Source: Bacteroidales bacterium
GTDB taxonomy: Bacteria > Bacteroidota > Bacteroidia > Bacteroidales > UBA932
DNA length: 7,910 nt
Assembly: GCA_004552965.1 (NCBI GenBank)
Contig: SFMU01000069.1
Coordinates: 1 to 7,910, forward strand
Direction: 5' to 3'
The first letter of the stretch is position 1; every line of letters starts with the position of its first letter. Below, in pieces: positions 7,674 through 7,910 of this stretch. The notes beneath the pieces were generated by a model. That model was not told the origin of the DNA. It saw nothing but the letters and a program-made list of their open reading frames with translations, and did not search any database. A program made the position numbers and the translations under genes.

Positions 7674-7768
7674 ATTGCGGATCAAGCGAATATTTCTCCG
7701 CCATCGGGTCGTCGGGCCGGTGACCGTCTGCGCGGCCTGCCCCGACATCTGAGCAAGGATGATCCTGG
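7674..7768. other. non-coding GC-rich spacer with a possible hairpin
   Basis: No gene is evident between the operon terminator and the AT-rich stretch that follows. The patch is notably GC-rich. GTCGGG (7711-7716) and CCCGAC (7741-7746) form a perfect six-base inverted repeat enclosing a GC-rich 24-base interval, but no T-run follows, so it is not a standard terminator. It may be a relic of coding DNA or a structured 3' flank. I see no recognisable protein in any frame. Confidence 0.4.
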
Positions 7769-7813
7769 TTTTGAAAAACTTTGCAGTTTCGGTTGAACTT
7801 TGGCATTCATTTG
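7769..7813 (+). promoter_or_regulatory. possible Bacteroidetes-type promoter for a downstream gene
   Basis: TTTTG (7769-7773) followed 21 bases later by GAACTTTG (7795-7802) resembles the Bacteroidetes -33 TTTG and -7 TAnnTTTG elements, with one mismatch in the -7 box. A second, overlapping pairing is TTTG (7780-7783) with TTCATTTG (7806-7813), also one mismatch, at 22 bases. Such TTTG-rich DNA is common upstream of genes in this group. The sequence alone cannot choose between the pairings, and the signal is weak. Confidence 0.3.
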
Positions 7814-7854
7814 GGACACTTGCAAACTTCCGTGGCATAATGTGACATAAACAT

Positions 7855-7902
7855 ATACTTGAAGGTAGGTTTGTGTATCAAAAGACCTTACCTTTGAAGT
7901 AT
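7855..7902. repeat. imperfect inverted repeat at the window end
   Basis: The left arm is ATACTT-g-AAGGTA-GGT-TTG (7855-7873). The right arm is CAA-aag-ACC-t-TACCTT-tg-AAGTAT (7879-7902), and the apex is TGTAT. Eighteen bases pair in each arm, interrupted by small bulges. No T-run follows the right arm, so it is not a simple terminator. It lies downstream of promoter-like DNA, and its right arm includes the first two bases of an ATG at 7901, so it may be an RNA hairpin over a start codon or a protein-binding operator. A mobile-element end is another option, but nothing else supports that here. Confidence 0.6.
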
Positions 7903-7910
7903 GGAAGACA

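Noticed and set aside
7662..7748. A 28-codon minus-strand frame after the operon
   Set aside because: It is very short, Arg/Lys-rich, overlaps the terminator stem, and has no support as a gene.
7465..7752. A 95-codon plus-strand frame across the end of ilvE and the terminator
   Set aside because: It overlaps conserved ilvE codons in another frame, runs through the terminator hairpin, and matches nothing recognisable.
7801..7815. Sigma-54-like TGGCA element
   Set aside because: The -24-like TGGCA is present, but the expected GC at -12 is GG and the TTGC further on is at the wrong spacing.

Overview
The window is a single, densely packed, plus-strand operon for branched-chain amino acid synthesis, followed by a terminator and about 240 bases of intergenic DNA. 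The order is ilvD, ilvB, ilvN, ilvC, a citramalate synthase (cimA) and ilvE. Protein style points to the order Bacteroidales: a roughly 350-residue ketol-acid reductoisomerase with a GYGVQGPGQ nucleotide loop, and start codons preceded by A-rich stretches rather than clear Shine-Dalgarno sites. Base composition looks moderately GC-rich by eye, which would suit a higher-GC member of the order, but I cannot name a family or genus.

Layout: ilvD starts 28 bases into the window, so the promoter and any leader or attenuator lie mostly outside it. ilvB follows after 56 bases. ilvN overlaps the end of ilvB. ilvC follows after an A/T-rich gap of 34 bases. cimA overlaps the ilvC stop codon by one base, and ilvE begins 4 bases after cimA. 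A strong rho-independent terminator (7636-7673) closes the operon. The rest (7674-7910) holds no convincing gene. It has a GC-rich patch, then an AT-rich promoter-like stretch, and finally an 18-base-pair imperfect inverted repeat whose right arm runs into an ATG at 7901, possibly the start of the next gene.

How the genes work together: CimA condenses pyruvate with acetyl-CoA to citramalate. After LeuCD and LeuB (not in this window) this yields 2-oxobutyrate, the isoleucine precursor, without threonine. IlvB/IlvN, IlvC and IlvD then carry pyruvate to 2-oxoisovalerate, and pyruvate plus 2-oxobutyrate to 3-methyl-2-oxopentanoate, in parallel. IlvE transaminates the products to valine and isoleucine (and can make leucine). 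The most informative point is that the fifth gene, which automated annotation would probably call leuA, carries the pyruvate-pocket residues of the Leptospira citramalate synthase. The operon therefore reads as a self-consistent isoleucine/valine unit. I see no mobile element, CRISPR array, RNA gene or defence system, and most of the window is ordinary core metabolism.
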